Of a stretch of 64,000 nt of DNA, positions 62,189 through 64,000 are shown piece after piece. The notes beneath the pieces are model-generated. The model had not been told where the DNA came from. It ran no database searches and was given only the letters and a program-made list of their open reading frames with translations. Origin of the DNA: Thalassospira marina (GTDB taxonomy: Bacteria; Pseudomonadota; Alphaproteobacteria; Rhodospirillales; Thalassospiraceae); contig NZ_CP024199.1 of NCBI RefSeq assembly GCF_002844375.1, positions 124,001 to 188,000 on the forward strand, in the 5' to 3' direction. The translations under genes and the position numbers were made by a program. How positions within the stretch are numbered: the first letter of the stretch is position 1; the number at the start of each line of letters is the position of its first letter.

Positions 62189-63445
62189 ATGTCCGTCGAT
62201 AATTATGCCGGTTTTTTACCGCCCGTTTTTGCCAACCGGCCCGATGGCGAAGATGTCACCCTTCGCACCTTTATCGTTGGCGATGCCCTGCCCGATCATG
62301 ACGTGGCCGATATTCCGCCCGCCCTGCAAATGTTTTTCGATCTGGTAGCACCTGCCATGGAACGGGCCGGTTCCAACGGCTTTGCCCATTTGTGGCTGGA
62401 TCATCATCCCCATGAACAGCCGGGCTGGCGCCTGTCGGTCGCCCATGTCGGTTCGCTGGCGGAACTCGACGCCGCACTTGAAAAACCGCTGGCGCGACTG
62501 GCGAAATCCCTGACGCTGGCTGACTTTGAAACTGCAAACTGGGATGAAACCCGCCCGCTTTGGCGCAAGCGGGCCGAACCGGTACGTCTTGTTTTTTGGG
62601 GCAGTTTTGGCCGTCATGTGCGTGCGGTTTTGGGGCATGGCGATGCTTCGGCATTTTATCTGCCGCTGGGCTCGGGCCTGCGCAGTGATCATCCGCTTGC
62701 AACCCTGCCTTTGCTCGAAGATATGCTGGGGTCCCGCCAACTGGTGCAGGATGGTGGTATTGGCTTCGAGGCTGCTTTGCAAATCGGTATCGCGCTGGGC
62801 CGCAGCCATTTGATTGAAAGCTGGATCGAAGCGGGCGGTGCCGAAAAGGAACCGTTCTTTCGCCCTATGCAAATCTGGCACCAGGCCTGGTTGACCCATG
62901 CGGTAATGGATCTCGCGGTTTCTGCCCTTGCCATGTCGGGACAGCCACCTTTACCCGCCCTTGATTATGGTGTTACCGCCACACCGGCCAGTCGCAAGGC
63001 CGCCCTGGACGGGCTTTCGGGCTGGCTCACCGGGGTCTTCTTTACCGAAGACCGCCCAGCATTGCGCAATGCCTTTGTTGCCGGGGTGCAAAATGCCGTC
63101 TGGCTCGACCCGGATTTGCAGCAATATGTCCAGCCAGCGCAACGTGACGAAATCATTCAGGGGTTGGTGCCCTATTGTCGCTGGTTCTTGGCGATGGCGC
63201 TTTATAACCATCTTTCCAATATGGGCGAAGGCCGCGTTAGTGCCGATCAGGCCGGGTTTTACGAATTGCTGATTTTAAGCCTGCCCGAACTTGCCGCCCT
63301 TAATGATCTTTCCACCCGGCGCGATATCGAACAGCATATCATCCGCATTGATGCCCCGCGCGCAGCTGCGGCCTTTGATGCGCTTGTCATTCCGTTTTGC
63401 GATCTGCTGATGCCGCGTTTGACGCTGGCCGCCACCCGCAGTTAA
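62189..63445 (+). CDS. Uncharacterised 418-residue protein
   Basis: I do not recognise this family. The sequence is soluble, without signal peptide, membrane helix or cysteine-rich motif. It is rich in Ala, Leu, Asp and Trp and probably alpha/beta in its first 150 residues (DDVTLRTF, WRLSVAHVGSLAELDAALEK, AEPVRLVFWGSFGRHVRAVL). The remaining 260 residues are helical (FRPMQIWHQAWLTHAVMDLA, YCRWFLAMALYNHLSNMGEG). His-Asp-His-His-Pro-His (LDHHPHEQ) could bind metal. It lies 64 bases after fetB on the same strand and may be cotranscribed. Codon use is that of the chromosome, so it looks long resident. Confidence 0.75.
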   Translation: MSVDNYAGFLPPVFANRPDGEDVTLRTFIVGDALPDHDVADIPPALQMFFDLVAPAMERAGSNGFAHLWLDHHPHEQPGWRLSVAHVGSLAELDAALEKPLARLAKSLTLADFETANWDETRPLWRKRAEPVRLVFWGSFGRHVRAVLGHGDASAFYLPLGSGLRSDHPLATLPLLEDMLGSRQLVQDGGIGFEAALQIGIALGRSHLIESWIEAGGAEKEPFFRPMQIWHQAWLTHAVMDLAVSALAMSGQPPLPALDYGVTATPASRKAALDGLSGWLTGVFFTEDRPALRNAFVAGVQNAVWLDPDLQQYVQPAQRDEIIQGLVPYCRWFLAMALYNHLSNMGEGRVSADQAGFYELLILSLPELAALNDLSTRRDIEQHIIRIDAPRAAAAFDALVIPFCDLLMPRLTLAATRS

Positions 63446-63458
63446 GGGTGTTGCCGTT

Positions 63459-63486
63459 GCCCCTGATGCAAAAATGTATCAGGGGC
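63459..63486 (+). terminator. Hairpin after the uncharacterised gene
   Basis: GCCCCTGAT and ATCAGGGGC form a nine-base perfect stem with a 10-base A-rich loop; followed by TTCAT. It lies between converging genes and could serve both. Confidence 0.65.
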
Positions 63487-63494
63487 TTCATGCC

Positions 63495-63890
63495 TCAGGG
63501 GGCTTCGCCGCCATCCGGTCCCCAAAAAATCACCCAGGTCACAAAATCATCGGTGAAATCTTCAAACCGGTGATCCATTCCGGCAGGTACAAACAGGACA
63601 TCCCCGGCACGGCACGGGCTGCGTTGCCCATCCCGGCTGAAAATGCCTGCACCCGATTGAATGATGTAAAGTTCATCCTGGCGGTGCGGTGTCTGATGGT
63701 CCTGCTTTTGCGGGGCATAAACCTCCACCGACATGGTGCCACGCTTTAACAGCACATCAAATCTTGGGCTTGTCTGGTTGCGCAAAACCGCCATGGCCTC
63801 AGACAGGCTGGCCTGCCATTTATCGGGGCTTGGCATATTCGGGGTTTCCGGCGTGGCGGGCGTGGTGGGCGTGCTGCGGGACGGTGTCAT
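63495..63890 (-). CDS. Cupin-domain protein
   Basis: 131 residues; the first 25 are a Thr/Pro-rich tail (SRSTPTTPATPETPN). The cupin barrel has FDVLLKRGTMSVEVYAPQ, QDHQTPHRQDELYIIQSGAG (motif 1, with His-x-x-x-x-x-Glu) and FSRDGQRSPCRAGDVLFVPA followed by GMDHRF (motif 2). The metal ligands His and Glu are largely kept. Function is unknown; it may be a small dioxygenase, isomerase or binding protein. Confidence 0.88.
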   Translation of the reverse strand: MTPSRSTPTTPATPETPNMPSPDKWQASLSEAMAVLRNQTSPRFDVLLKRGTMSVEVYAPQKQDHQTPHRQDELYIIQSGAGIFSRDGQRSPCRAGDVLFVPAGMDHRFEDFTDDFVTWVIFWGPDGGEAP

Positions 63891-63969
63891 GGGGCGTTCC
63901 TTGATCGGGCGGGGATTGGATTGGGTCGTTGCGGTGGCACTGGTGAAATATTCCTAGCTTTTCACACCA

Positions 63970-64000
63970 TAAAAAAGGTCCGCTCCGAAAATATCGGGCG
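63970..64000. other. Possible truncated terminator at the window edge
   Basis: AAAAAAGGTCCGC followed by GCGG-forming sequence up to the last base suggests the 5' part of a hairpin continuing outside the window; it cannot be judged here. Confidence 0.25.

Noticed and set aside
1..64000. Search for CRISPR arrays, insertion sequences and prophage
   Set aside because: No regularly spaced repeats, transposase, integrase or phage structural genes were seen.

Overview
The window looks like a stretch of chromosome from a marine, motile alphaproteobacterium of the Rhodospirillales type, most like Thalassospira. That is an inference from gene content: a fused trpE(G) with an alphaproteobacterial leader peptide, a SAM-II riboswitch on metZ, ubiE-ubiB, very acidic flagellar axial proteins, and many Cache, EAL and GGDEF signalling proteins. 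Coding density is high. I see no phage, insertion sequence, integrase or CRISPR array.

Layout. 0-2 kb: the 3'-truncated end of dapD and a HAD pyrimidine nucleotidase. 2-14.4 kb: a PAS-EAL protein, then a late flagellar block on the + strand. The block runs flagellin, fliD, fliS-like, an ECF sigma / anti-sigma / periplasmic sensor trio, flgD, flgE, flgN-like, flgK, flgL. Flagellin and flgD share a promoter-like element. 14.4-18 kb, minus strand: a solute-binding protein, pckA and a HugZ-like protein. 18.5-22.7 kb: a response regulator (REC-DUF3369-degenerate GGDEF-EAL) overlapping its probable histidine kinase. 22.7-31.5 kb: small genes, a SpoU methyltransferase, trpE(G) with a complete leader-peptide attenuator, a K+ channel, trpF, ubiE, ubiB. 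31.5-36 kb: GNAT, chemoreceptor, TPR-glycosyltransferase-like protein.

36.1-40.2 kb holds an envelope operon of less familiar genes: a secreted SH3-like protein, an M48 metalloprotease lipoprotein, and a CHASE2 membrane protein with no output domain. 40.4-51.2 kb: gpt, a sorbosone-dehydrogenase-like protein, tRNA-Gly(CCC), a secreted nuclease, two trkH paralogues flanking a DUF3012 lipoprotein, asd, a Cache diguanylate cyclase and purU. A structured, terminator-ended RNA gene candidate lies at 51.2-51.4 kb on the minus strand. 51.9-55.8 kb: a histidine kinase, then a pyridine-nucleotide-disulfide oxidoreductase overlapping a TVP38 membrane protein. 56.2-64 kb: metZ behind a SAM-II riboswitch, apaG, folE, a low-molecular-weight phosphatase, AraC, fetA-fetB, an unrecognised 418-residue protein and a cupin.

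The most interesting points are regulatory. The metZ leader combines a SAM-II aptamer, a five-codon ORF whose ribosome-binding site lies in the aptamer's 3' end, and an intrinsic terminator that begins within that ORF. This suggests translation-coupled control of termination. The trpE(G) leader shows a classical WWW attenuator with promoter, antiterminator and terminator all legible. The SH3/M48/CHASE2 operon, the ECF trio inside the flagellar block, and the 51.3 kb RNA are the best candidates for undescribed biology.
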